DNA from: Chth-196 sp044376515
GTDB taxonomy: Bacteria > Verrucomicrobiota > Verrucomicrobiia > Chthoniobacterales > Chthoniobacteraceae
Direction of reading: 5' to 3'
Assembly (NCBI GenBank): GCA_044376515.1
Contig: JBILKV010000001.1
Location: 23,094-87,093 of the forward strand
Length of the DNA: 64,000 bases
In this document: positions 8,373 through 16,705 of the stretch, piece after piece
Numbering within the stretch: the stretch's first letter is position 1
Layout: each line of letters starts with the position of its first letter
The notes under the pieces: generated by a model
What the model was told of the DNA's origin: nothing
The model's database searches: none
Seen by the model: only the letters and a program-made list of their open reading frames with translations
Made by a program: the position numbers and the translations under genes

Positions 8373-9521
8373 ATGAAACGCCTCCGCATTCTCGCCCTGA
8401 TGCTCCCGCTGTTGGCGCTCTCCGCCTGCAAGAAAGCCCCCGTCGATCACGGAGACGCGGCCGCCTCCGGGGACATTCCGATTGGCGAGTTTGCGTCGCT
8501 CACCGGTGCCACAGCCAGCTTCGGGCAGTCCTCTCACAAAGGCACCCAGATGGCAGTTGACGAGGTGAACGCCGCCGGAGGTGTGCTGGGGAGGAAACTG
8601 CGCCTGTTCACTGAGGACGATCAAAGTAAGCCGGGTGAGGCGGCCATCGTCGTGCGGAAGCTGATTTCGCGCGACAAGATCGTGGCACTCCTCGGGGAGG
8701 TTGCTTCCTCCAGATCTTTGGAGGCCGCGCCCATCTGCCAACAGGCGGGCATCCCGATGATTTCACCGGCATCCACCAACCCGAAGGTGACCGAGGTCGG
8801 GGACATGATCTTCAGGGTGTGCTTCATCGACCCATTTCAGGGAACAGTGCTCTCAAAGTTTGCCCTCTCCAAGGGATGGAAGCGGGTGGCGGTCCTCACC
8901 GACGTCAAGCAGGACTACAGCGTGGGCCTCTCGCAATTTTTCAAAGCCCACATCGTCGCTAACGGTGGCCAGCTTGTCAGTGATCAGAGCTACTCCTCCG
9001 GCGACAAGGACTTCAAAGCCCAACTCACGGCGATCAAGGGGACCAATCCCGAGGCGATTCTGGCTTCTGGCTATTACACGGAGGCGGGCCTCATCGCCTC
9101 GCAGGCGCGCGAACTCGAGTTAAACGTTCCGCTGCTCGGGGGCGACGGCTGGGACGCCCCGGCGCTGGTGGAGGTCGGTGGCAAGGCCATTGAAGGTTCC
9201 TTTTTCTCCAACCACTTCTCCGATGAAGACACCGCCCCGAACATTCAGGAGTTCATGAAGAAGTTCGAGGCAAAGTTCGGCCAGAAGCCTGACGCCATGG
9301 CAGCCCTCGGCTACGACTCCGCAATGATTTTGGTGGATGCGATGAAGCGGGCTGGAACCACCGAGGGCGCGAAGCTCAAGGCGGCGATCGCTGCCACCAG
9401 GGACTTCCCCGCCGTCACCGGCAAGATCACCCTCAATGCCGAGCGCAACGCCGATAAACCGGCCGTGATGCTTGTCGTCAAGGAGGGCAGGTTCCGGTAT
9501 GTTGAAACCGTTGCTCCCTAA
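8373..9521 (+). CDS. livK: Branched-chain amino-acid ABC transporter substrate-binding lipoprotein
   Basis: Solute-capturing component of the importer encoded by the next four genes. The 382-residue protein begins with a lipoprotein signal peptide ending in LSAC, with the lipid-anchored Cys at residue 19. A Peripla_BP_6 (type I) binding fold follows, with the family openings IGEFASLTGATASFG and AVDEVNAAGGVLGRKL and a central ISPASTNP. In a Gram-negative organism it would sit in the periplasm. Substrate is inferred from the family; Leu/Ile/Val is typical, but other amino acids or small amides are possible. I chose the ATG at 8373 because it places the signal peptide at the N-terminus. Confidence 0.9.
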   Translation: MKRLRILALMLPLLALSACKKAPVDHGDAAASGDIPIGEFASLTGATASFGQSSHKGTQMAVDEVNAAGGVLGRKLRLFTEDDQSKPGEAAIVVRKLISRDKIVALLGEVASSRSLEAAPICQQAGIPMISPASTNPKVTEVGDMIFRVCFIDPFQGTVLSKFALSKGWKRVAVLTDVKQDYSVGLSQFFKAHIVANGGQLVSDQSYSSGDKDFKAQLTAIKGTNPEAILASGYYTEAGLIASQARELELNVPLLGGDGWDAPALVEVGGKAIEGSFFSNHFSDEDTAPNIQEFMKKFEAKFGQKPDAMAALGYDSAMILVDAMKRAGTTEGAKLKAAIAATRDFPAVTGKITLNAERNADKPAVMLVVKEGRFRYVETVAP

Positions 9522-9575
9522 TCCGCCTCCCCCCTCTGGCGGTTGCCACCGCACGGTCGCTCCATAACGCGGAAC

Positions 9576-10499
9576 GTGAACGAACTCCCGCAGCAACTCA
9601 TCAACGGGCTCTCGCTCGGGGCCATCTACGCCCTGATAGCGCTCGGCTATACGATGGTTTACGGCGTCCTGCGTTTCATCAATTTTGCGCATGGCGACGT
9701 GTTTATGGTTGGAGCCTTTGCCGGGCTGTACGCCGCGCGCTGGCTCGCGCCCTTCACGGCCGGCCTGCCCCAGTGGATGTCCGCGTCCTGTGTGCTTGTG
9801 GCGGCGATGCTGCTGTGTGCGCTGCTCGGCATTCTCATTGAGCGGCTCGCCTACAAGCCGCTTCGGGACCGCCCTCGGCTGACGGTGCTCATCACCGCAA
9901 TCGGAGTTTCCCAGCTGTTGGAATACTCCGCGCAGCTCCTTTTTGGCGCCGCCCCCCGCGGCTTTCCCAGTTTGATCACCACCCGTTCCATCGGTGGACT
10001 GGGAACGCTCCACTTCAGCAACATTCAGGCGCTCGTCCTGATTGTATCGACCGTGCTCCTCATCGGATTGCGCTTCATTGTGATGCGGACCCGGATGGGG
10101 TTGGCGATGCGTGCCATGTCCCTCAATCCGACCGCTGCCATGCTCATGGGAGTCAATAACAGCGTCGTCATTTCCTTCACCTTCGGCCTTGGATCGGCCC
10201 TCGCTGCCGCGGCGGCCATTTTTTATGCCTCGTTGTATCAGGCGATCGACCCGTTCATGGGGGTGATGCCTGGGATGAAGGCCTTTGTAGCGGCGGTGCT
10301 TGGCGGGATCGGCAGCCTGTCGGGGGCTATGGTTGGGGGGCTGATTTTGGGGGTGCTTGAAACACTGGTGGTTGGCTACTCCGGGCTTCTGGGGATTTCC
10401 CCGGGCTACCGGGATGCCGTGGCTTTCGTGCTCCTGATCTTGATCCTTCTCTTCAAGCCCTCCGGCTTGTTTGGAAAACTCCAGCGGGAAAAGGTGTGA
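9576..10499 (+). CDS. livH: Branched-chain amino-acid ABC transporter permease LivH
   Basis: Inner-membrane permease with the LivH-type N-terminus (QQLINGLSLGAIYALIALGYTMVYG) and the typical FINFAHGDVFM segment after the first helix, about eight hydrophobic segments, and the conserved AAVLGGIGSLSGAMVGG loop near the C-terminus. I chose GTG at 9576, which starts just before the conserved region; a TTG at 9543 would add 11 unconserved residues. It follows the binding-protein gene by 54 bp, and its TGA overlaps the ATG of livM by one base (TGATG), implying translational coupling. Confidence 0.92.
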   Translation: MNELPQQLINGLSLGAIYALIALGYTMVYGVLRFINFAHGDVFMVGAFAGLYAARWLAPFTAGLPQWMSASCVLVAAMLLCALLGILIERLAYKPLRDRPRLTVLITAIGVSQLLEYSAQLLFGAAPRGFPSLITTRSIGGLGTLHFSNIQALVLIVSTVLLIGLRFIVMRTRMGLAMRAMSLNPTAAMLMGVNNSVVISFTFGLGSALAAAAAIFYASLYQAIDPFMGVMPGMKAFVAAVLGGIGSLSGAMVGGLILGVLETLVVGYSGLLGISPGYRDAVAFVLLILILLFKPSGLFGKLQREKV

Positions 10500-11488
10500 T
10501 GCAACCCAAAGTCATCCTGCTCTTGGTGGTCGCGGCATTCGCCGCCGTCTCGTTCTGTTTTACCGGACACCCGGAGGCCGCGTGGCCGCTTGCCCAGTTG
10601 GACGACTACCTGCTCAACATCCTGCTGATGTCGGGCATTCATATTATTCTGGCCGTCAGCCTGAACATGGTCAACGGCTACACCGGCCAGTTTTCCCTGG
10701 GCCACGCCGGCTTCATGGCCGTTGGCGCTTACGCCTCGGCCGCCATCACCCAGATTCAGGGCAGGGCGTTGCTGGAATCGCTGGGTTTTTTAGGGGCCGC
10801 CGCCCCGGTCGCGCTCTTCTGTCTCGCGCTGTTTGCGGGCGGCGGACTGGCCGCACTGGCGGGGCTTGCGGTGGGACTGCCCTCGCTCCGACTGAAGGGC
10901 GACTACCTGGCGATCGTCACTCTGGGGTTCGGCGAGATCATTCGCGTGCTCATCCAGAACACCGAGGCCCTCGGCGGCGCGCGCGGGCTCACCGGCATTC
11001 CCCCGCGGACCACGCTGGGCTGGACGTGGGGGCTCGCCGCCCTGAGCATTTACTGCGTCGGGTCGCTGGTGCGCTCCACCTACGGGCGCGGCTTCCTCGC
11101 GGTCCGCGACGACGAAATCGCCGCCGAGGCGATGGGGGTCAACACGACCCGCTACAAGGTCACCGCGTTTGTGGTGGCGTCCTTTTTTGCGGGTCTGGCG
11201 GGAGCGCTGTACGCCCACATGATCTGCTACATCTCTCCGGAGGGCTTCTCCTTCATGAAGTCCGTGGATGTCGTGGTGATGGTCATTCTTGGGGGTATGG
11301 GTTCCACGGCGGGGGTCGCACTGGCTGCCGTTGTGCTCACCTTTCTCAACGAGGTGCTCCGACAGATGCAGGAATACCGCATGGTGGCTTTTTCGCTGTT
11401 GCTCATCGTCCTGATGATCCTGCGCCCCCAGGGGTTGATCGGCGACCTCATGCGTTTCCTGCCGGGAAAGAGGCGGTCTGGACCATGA
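10499..11488 (+). CDS. livM: Branched-chain amino-acid ABC transporter permease LivM
   Basis: Second permease, 329 residues, hydrophobic throughout. Family motifs include LNMVNGYTGQFSLGHAGFMAVGAY, the cytoplasmic loop GVNTTRYK, and VVMVILGGMGSTAGVALAA near the end. It should pair with LivH as the transmembrane heterodimer. Start and stop codons overlap both neighbours: a 1-bp overlap with livH and a 4-bp ATGA overlap with livG, so stoichiometric co-expression is likely. Confidence 0.93.
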   Translation: MQPKVILLLVVAAFAAVSFCFTGHPEAAWPLAQLDDYLLNILLMSGIHIILAVSLNMVNGYTGQFSLGHAGFMAVGAYASAAITQIQGRALLESLGFLGAAAPVALFCLALFAGGGLAALAGLAVGLPSLRLKGDYLAIVTLGFGEIIRVLIQNTEALGGARGLTGIPPRTTLGWTWGLAALSIYCVGSLVRSTYGRGFLAVRDDEIAAEAMGVNTTRYKVTAFVVASFFAGLAGALYAHMICYISPEGFSFMKSVDVVVMVILGGMGSTAGVALAAVVLTFLNEVLRQMQEYRMVAFSLLLIVLMILRPQGLIGDLMRFLPGKRRSGP

Positions 11489-12261
11489 ACACGTTGCTCC
11501 GGATGGACAGGGTCACGGTGCGCTTCGGCGGGTTGGTCGCCGTCAGCGAGGTGGATTTCCATGTGGACGCTGGCGAATTGGTCGGGCTCATCGGGCCAAA
11601 CGGTGCCGGCAAGACCACCCTTTTCAATGTGATCACCGGCGTTTACGCGCCGAGCAGCGGCTCGGTGGCGTTTGCCGGCGAGCAAGTCGGCGGCGAGCCC
11701 CCGTATCAGATTACCGCCCGCGGCATTGCACGCACCTTCCAAAACATCCGCCTCTTCGCCTCGCTGAGCGTGTCCGACAACGTGGTGGCCGCACTGAACC
11801 TTCACTCCAAGAACGGCTTCTTCAGCGCGCTGTGGAGGGGCGGGGCGTTTCAGGCCGAGGAGGCCCACAACCGCGAGGAGGCCCGCAAGCTGCTCGAGAT
11901 TTTCGGTCTCTCGAATGTCGCGCACGCCCCCTGCCGCAGCTTGTCCTACGGCGACCAGCGGCGGCTGGAGATGGTGCGCGCACTGGCAACCAAACCGCGT
12001 CTGCTGCTGCTCGACGAGCCCGCCGCCGGAATGAACCCCACCGAAAAGGTCGAACTCATGAAGCTGATCCGCTTCATCCGCGAACGTTTCAATCTGGCGG
12101 TGCTGCTGGTCGAACACGACATGAAGGTGGTCATGGGCATTTGCGAGCGGGTGGCCGTGCTCGAATACGGTTGCAAGATTGCCGAGGGCACCCCCGCTGA
12201 AATCCAGCGGGACCGGCGCGTCATCGCGGCCTACCTTGGCGAGGAGGTTTCCAATGCTTGA
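11485..12261 (+). CDS. livG: Branched-chain amino-acid ABC transporter ATPase LivG
   Basis: Cytoplasmic ATPase of 258 residues powering the importer. It shows Walker A GPNGAGKTT (about residues 36-44), the LivG hallmark ARTFQNIRLF Q-loop region, the signature SYGDQRRLE (a variant of LSGGQ usual in LivG), Walker B LLLLDEPAAGMNP and the switch HDMKVVM. The ATG at 11485 overlaps the end of livM by 4 bp, and the gene end overlaps livF by 8 bp. Confidence 0.95.
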   Translation: MNTLLRMDRVTVRFGGLVAVSEVDFHVDAGELVGLIGPNGAGKTTLFNVITGVYAPSSGSVAFAGEQVGGEPPYQITARGIARTFQNIRLFASLSVSDNVVAALNLHSKNGFFSALWRGGAFQAEEAHNREEARKLLEIFGLSNVAHAPCRSLSYGDQRRLEMVRALATKPRLLLLDEPAAGMNPTEKVELMKLIRFIRERFNLAVLLVEHDMKVVMGICERVAVLEYGCKIAEGTPAEIQRDRRVIAAYLGEEVSNA

Positions 12262-12961
12262 GATCGACGCGCTCGACGTCACTTACGGTTCCATCCACGC
12301 GCTGCACGGAATCACGCTGCGCGTTCCAAAAGGCAGCATCGTCACACTGGTCGGCTCCAACGGGGCGGGCAAGTCCACGACTTTGCGCGCGATCTCGGGG
12401 CTGGTACGCTCGCGGAAGGGCTCGGTCCGGTTTGCCGGCGGTGACATCACCAACCGCAAACCGCATGAAATTGTGGCGCAGGGGCTTGCCCATGTGCCCG
12501 AGGGGCGCATGATTTTCACCAACCTCACCGTGCTCGAAAACCTGCGCATGGGCGCTTACCTCCGCAGGGACAAAGCCGCGATCGCGCAGGATCTGGAGTT
12601 TGTGTTGGAGACCTTCCCGCGGCTGCGCGAACGCCTGACCCAACAGGCGGGCACGATGTCGGGCGGCGAGCAGCAGATGCTGGCCATCAGCCGTGCGCTC
12701 ATGGGCCGTCCGGCCTGCCTGATGCTGGACGAACCCTCACTGGGAATCGCGCCGCTTTTGGTGAAAACCATCTTTGAGAAGATCGTCGAAGTTAACCGCG
12801 AGCTGGGCCTGACGGTCCTGCTTGTGGAGCAAAACGCCAATCTCGCGCTGGAGATTTCCCACTACGGGTACGTGCTTGAAACGGGCCGAATCCTGCTGGA
12901 AGACGACTCGGTCAACCTGCGCTCCAACCCGGCGGTGCAGGCCGCTTATCTGGGCGCCTGA
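12254..12961 (+). CDS. livF: Branched-chain amino-acid ABC transporter ATPase LivF
   Basis: Second ATPase of the importer, 235 residues. Motifs are Walker A GSNGAGKSTT, the LivF-typical HVPEGRMIFTNLTVLENL, signature MSGGEQQML, Walker B CLMLDEPSLGIAP and VEQNANLAL. A good ribosome-binding sequence (GAGGAGG, 12241-12247) lies 6 bp before the ATG, inside the end of livG. This is the last gene of the five-gene importer operon; about 105 bp separate it from the sialidase gene. Confidence 0.95.
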   Translation: MLEIDALDVTYGSIHALHGITLRVPKGSIVTLVGSNGAGKSTTLRAISGLVRSRKGSVRFAGGDITNRKPHEIVAQGLAHVPEGRMIFTNLTVLENLRMGAYLRRDKAAIAQDLEFVLETFPRLRERLTQQAGTMSGGEQQMLAISRALMGRPACLMLDEPSLGIAPLLVKTIFEKIVEVNRELGLTVLLVEQNANLALEISHYGYVLETGRILLEDDSVNLRSNPAVQAAYLGA

Positions 12962-13066
12962 GCCAGTCTGTCGTCCGCCCCGATGCAAAGCGTTGCCAAC
13001 CACCCCGCGCCTCGCTGACCCGGCACGGCGCGCCTGAATGAACCGCCCGCAGGCCACTCCCCACCG

Positions 13067-15418
13067 ATGAAACCGTTTGTGATCAGACTGCTGTGCCTGC
13101 TCCTGGGCGGTCTTTGCCTGACGGCCTCCGCCGCGCCCCCCAACACGAGCGCCCTCCACGCATGGTACAAAGCCGATGCCGGCCTGCAGGCCAGCGGCTG
13201 GATCGTCACCGCCTGGCAGGACAGCGGACCCAATCCAATGGGCCGGACGCTCGACCGGGTCGTCGGCAGCCCGCGGCTCTGGCGGATTCAAACCGCGTCC
13301 GGGCCGGTGGCGGTCCTGCGACTGGACGGAAATTCCGCGCTGTGGCAGTCCGCAACCCAATGGGGTGGCCTCGCAGCCCCGCGCACCGTGCTCGCCCTCG
13401 CGCGAATCACCAACGGCGCAAACGGGGCGTTCTGCGACAGCTCCACCCCGGGCTCGGCCGGAACCACGCGGATCTACGGTTCCGCACCGGGCTGGCGGGT
13501 GCTGCGGTTTGACCAGACCTCCTCGCGACTCGAGGGGTTCGTGCTTGGTGCGAATGCCTCGCTGAAAAACGCGCTGAGATGCGACATCGCCGAGGTGCTC
13601 GTCTTTTCGCGCCAACTCTCCGTGGCGGAGGTGGAAGAACATTCCTCCTACCTGCGCGAAAAATGGGGAATGCCGGTCGATGTTCCTTCGAAGGAACAAT
13701 ATCCCGAAAGCAGCGGGTTCCCCGGACTCACAACCGAACTGCTCCGCAAACACGAGACCGAAGGCGTTCACACCTACCGCATGCCGGCCCTCGCAACCAC
13801 CGTGAAGGGCACGTTGCTCGCCGTATTCGACCAGCGCCGGCGCAGCGGAGTGGAGCTGCCCTCGGACATCGACACCGGGCTCCTCCGCAGCACGGACAAC
13901 GGCGATACGTGGGAACCCATGCGTTCCATTCTCGATTATGACGCTGCCGAGCCCGACACCCGCGGCAACGGCGTCGGTTCGCCCTGTATTCTCGTGGACC
14001 GCCAGACGGGTCGCGTTTTTGTCGCGGCAATGTGGAGCCGCGGGGACCGCGGCTGGAACGGCTCCGGTCCGGGGCTGCAACCCGATCAAAGCGCACAGCT
14101 GGTCCTGACCCACAGTGACGACGACGGCCTGACCTGGTCCCCACCGGTGAGTATCACCCCGCAGGTGAAGAAACCCGAATGGCGCATCTGCTTTCAGGGG
14201 CCCGGCTCCGGGATCCAGCTGCAGAGCGGCACGCTGGTATTCCCGGCCCAGTTCCGTGAAGCCGGCGGACTGGCGCGTTCCTGCCTGCTGCTCAGTTCCG
14301 ACCATGGCGAGACGTGGACCGCCTCGGCGCCCGCCGTGCCCGGGGCTCCCCCGACGAGCGAGGCCCAGGCGACGGAGCTTTCCGACGGTGCCATCCTGCT
14401 TTCCATGCGGGACGAATCCCGGTCGGGACAGCGGGTCTGGTGCCGTTTTGATCCGGCGACCGGAACTTGGGGCGCGTCTTGGTTGGCGCTCCCGGACCCC
14501 TCCACGAGGGCCAGTCTGTTGCGGTGTTCTGACGGTTCCCTGCTGTTCTGTAACCCCGCCAGTCCGAGGGCACGTTCCACGCTTACCGTCCGTACCAGCC
14601 GGGACGACGGCCGGACATGGAACGGCGGTCGCCTCATCGATCCCCGTACCAGCAACTCCTCCTGCCTGAGCGTCCTCGCAGACGGCCGGATCGCAGCGCT
14701 CTACGAGGGTGAAGGAGGGCTCCACCTCGCCCGTTTCTGGCCGGAGGACGCGAACCTCGCCGCCGTTCCCCAGCAGCGGCAGGATCCGAACCAGCCTCCG
14801 GGGTGGTGGAGCTCCCGCCACACCCAAAAGCTCAAGCAAACCAAACAGGGACGGCCGGATTTACTCTTTCTCGGGGACTCCGCGATTCAGGGCTGGGAGG
14901 GCTCGGGCGCAAAAATTTGGAAGGACTACTACGAGCGGCGCAATGCGGCGAACTACGGCTATGAAGGGGACGCCACACAGAACGTCCTCTGGCGTCTGAA
15001 CCGGGGGGAACTGGAAGGCTTGAGCCCAAGGCTCGTCGTTCTGCACGTGGGCGCTTCCAATCTGGATCCGGGAAGATTCACTCCCGCTCAAACCTTTCTG
15101 GGGATTAGCGCCGTGCTGGAGGCGATCCAGCAAAAATGCCCGTCCTCCCGAGTGTTGCTGATGGCGTTGTTTCCGATGGATTTCCGTGCTGACAGCGAAG
15201 TGCGCAAACGGTGCGAGGAGGTCAACGCCCTGCTCCCCTCGCTGGCTGATGGAAAGCACGTATTCCTGCTCAACGTGAACCATGTCTTCCTGAACTCCGA
15301 GCGGACGCACCTGAGCAACGTCTTCCTGGATCCGGTGCATTTGACCACCAAGGGATACTCCCTCTGGGCCGAGGCCATCGAGCCGACCGTCAAAATGCTC
15401 CTCGAGTCGGCACCCTAA
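13067..15418 (+). CDS. Secreted sialidase fused to an SGNH/GDSL hydrolase, with N-terminal lectin-like domain
   Basis: A 783-residue multidomain exported enzyme. A signal peptide occupies residues 1-22. A LamG/concanavalin-like region covers about 27-200 (LHAWYKAD at its start, ending in LREKWGMP). A six-bladed exo-alpha-sialidase domain covers about 225-560, with the Arg-triad motif YRMP (237-240), four Asp boxes (275-282, 350-357, 410-417, 511-518), a catalytic-Glu-like SEAQATELSDG and a nucleophile-Tyr-like ALYEGE. An SGNH hydrolase domain follows at about 595-783, with GDS at 603-605, a GASN block III in place of GxND, and DPVHLTTKGY as the DxxH block. Inference: it removes terminal sialic acids from glycans and also deacetylates them. 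The actual substrate of each domain is not proven. Confidence 0.85.
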   Translation: MKPFVIRLLCLLLGGLCLTASAAPPNTSALHAWYKADAGLQASGWIVTAWQDSGPNPMGRTLDRVVGSPRLWRIQTASGPVAVLRLDGNSALWQSATQWGGLAAPRTVLALARITNGANGAFCDSSTPGSAGTTRIYGSAPGWRVLRFDQTSSRLEGFVLGANASLKNALRCDIAEVLVFSRQLSVAEVEEHSSYLREKWGMPVDVPSKEQYPESSGFPGLTTELLRKHETEGVHTYRMPALATTVKGTLLAVFDQRRRSGVELPSDIDTGLLRSTDNGDTWEPMRSILDYDAAEPDTRGNGVGSPCILVDRQTGRVFVAAMWSRGDRGWNGSGPGLQPDQSAQLVLTHSDDDGLTWSPPVSITPQVKKPEWRICFQGPGSGIQLQSGTLVFPAQFREAGGLARSCLLLSSDHGETWTASAPAVPGAPPTSEAQATELSDGAILLSMRDESRSGQRVWCRFDPATGTWGASWLALPDPSTRASLLRCSDGSLLFCNPASPRARSTLTVRTSRDDGRTWNGGRLIDPRTSNSSCLSVLADGRIAALYEGEGGLHLARFWPEDANLAAVPQQRQDPNQPPGWWSSRHTQKLKQTKQGRPDLLFLGDSAIQGWEGSGAKIWKDYYERRNAANYGYEGDATQNVLWRLNRGELEGLSPRLVVLHVGASNLDPGRFTPAQTFLGISAVLEAIQQKCPSSRVLLMALFPMDFRADSEVRKRCEEVNALLPSLADGKHVFLLNVNHVFLNSERTHLSNVFLDPVHLTTKGYSLWAEAIEPTVKMLLESAP

Positions 15419-16632
15419 ATTTGTCCCAGCGGATTAACGCGTGTTTGCAGGGGGAGCGTCACGCGTTCTCCTGCGCGCCGGTGACTCTCGAAAACGGACA
15501 GGATCATTTCCACGGTGGTTCGACCCGCCTCCGCTCCGCACAGGGGTTCCCGCTGCTGCTCGATCGCCGACAGCAGGTCTTCCGCCGGCAGCACGTGGCC
15601 TGCCACAAGACGCCGGATGTCCTCCAGAGGCTCTTCCACGCCGGCGCCCCCCGAGGTGAAGGGTTGCCATCCGCTCGGTTCGGACACGGGCCGGAACGGC
15701 TTGCCCCAGCGCACTTGAATCATCGGCTCGGCGTCCGCACGGAAATCCACAACCGCCTCGCTGCACACGAGTTGAATTCCGAAGCCGGATGCCTTTTCGC
15801 CCAAGCCCTGAACGGAGTCGAAATACAAAGGTACGCCCGATTCCATTTCAAAGCGCGCGTGAACGGCGTTCCCACCCATCAGCCCGAGTCCCTCGTCGCC
15901 CTCGCTCACATCGCCTCGCACGACCGGCTTGCCATTCTGGTAAAGCAGCCCGGTGCAGGCCACCGGACGCCCGAGGAAGACGGGTGTCATCACCAGCAGG
16001 TGCGAACCGAGCACCCACAAATCGAGCGGCCCCCCGCGTCGGTCCTCCTTGCCCCGCGCGCGCGCCTCAAGCAACCGTCCGAAGCGTCCGGCCTGCAACC
16101 ATTCACGCACCACGGACACCGCTGGATGATAGAGGTTCCGATGCGCGAGGGCGACCCGCAGGCCGCGTTCGCGACCGAGCGCGACGATCTCGTCGGCCTC
16201 CACCAGATCCCTGACAAAGGGCTTCTCCATGTAGATCCCGCGCGCACCAACCTTTGCGGCCGCGTGCACCATCGCGCTGTGCTGGTCCACGTGGCGCGGA
16301 CACACCGCGACGATGTCCGGCCGTGTTTCCTCAAGCATCCGGGTGTAGTCAGTAAAACACTTTGCTCCGGGGAACTTCGCGACTGCTGCGGTAACCGCCT
16401 CGGGCTTTGCGCCTCCGTCCGCCCAGCCCACCACCTCGGTGCGCGCAATGTTGCTCCACATGGAGTCCAGCCCGTGTCCAAACCCGCCGCGCCCCGTGTG
16501 GCCGATGATCCCCACCCGGTAACGGTCGGTCGGAACCGATGGTGGGGTGGCCCGGGCGCCCGCAGCGCGGCCCGCAATGAAGGGTGAGGCGGAGGCGGTT
16601 GCGATGGTTTGAAGGAAGGCGCGGCGGTTCAT
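15415..16632 (-). CDS. Tat-exported Gfo/Idh/MocA-family oxidoreductase
   Basis: NAD(P)-dependent sugar or polyol oxidoreductase-like protein, 405 residues. A twin-arginine signal (NRRAFLQTIATASAS) begins at residue 2, so export in folded form with bound cofactor is expected. The Rossmann motif appears as GIIGHTGRGGFG, and the family EKP motif as YMEKPFVRD. I chose the ATG at 16632 because it puts the Tat signal at the N-terminus. It is convergent with the sialidase gene, and the two stop codons overlap by about 4 bp. Substrate unknown; these proteins are expanded in PVC bacteria. Confidence 0.85.
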   Translation of the reverse strand: MNRRAFLQTIATASASPFIAGRAAGARATPPSVPTDRYRVGIIGHTGRGGFGHGLDSMWSNIARTEVVGWADGGAKPEAVTAAVAKFPGAKCFTDYTRMLEETRPDIVAVCPRHVDQHSAMVHAAAKVGARGIYMEKPFVRDLVEADEIVALGRERGLRVALAHRNLYHPAVSVVREWLQAGRFGRLLEARARGKEDRRGGPLDLWVLGSHLLVMTPVFLGRPVACTGLLYQNGKPVVRGDVSEGDEGLGLMGGNAVHARFEMESGVPLYFDSVQGLGEKASGFGIQLVCSEAVVDFRADAEPMIQVRWGKPFRPVSEPSGWQPFTSGGAGVEEPLEDIRRLVAGHVLPAEDLLSAIEQQREPLCGAEAGRTTVEMILSVFESHRRAGERVTLPLQTRVNPLGQI

Positions 16633-16705
16633 AGGAGGTGGTGGTGACGCAACCCATCCTTGAGCGGGATCCGCCCCCAAGACAACGCGCGAAAGCGGGT
16701 CGGGT

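Noticed and set aside
12737..14839. 700-codon open frame antisense to livF and the sialidase gene
   Set aside because: Spans two well-supported genes on the opposite strand; composition typical of antisense frames in GC-rich DNA.
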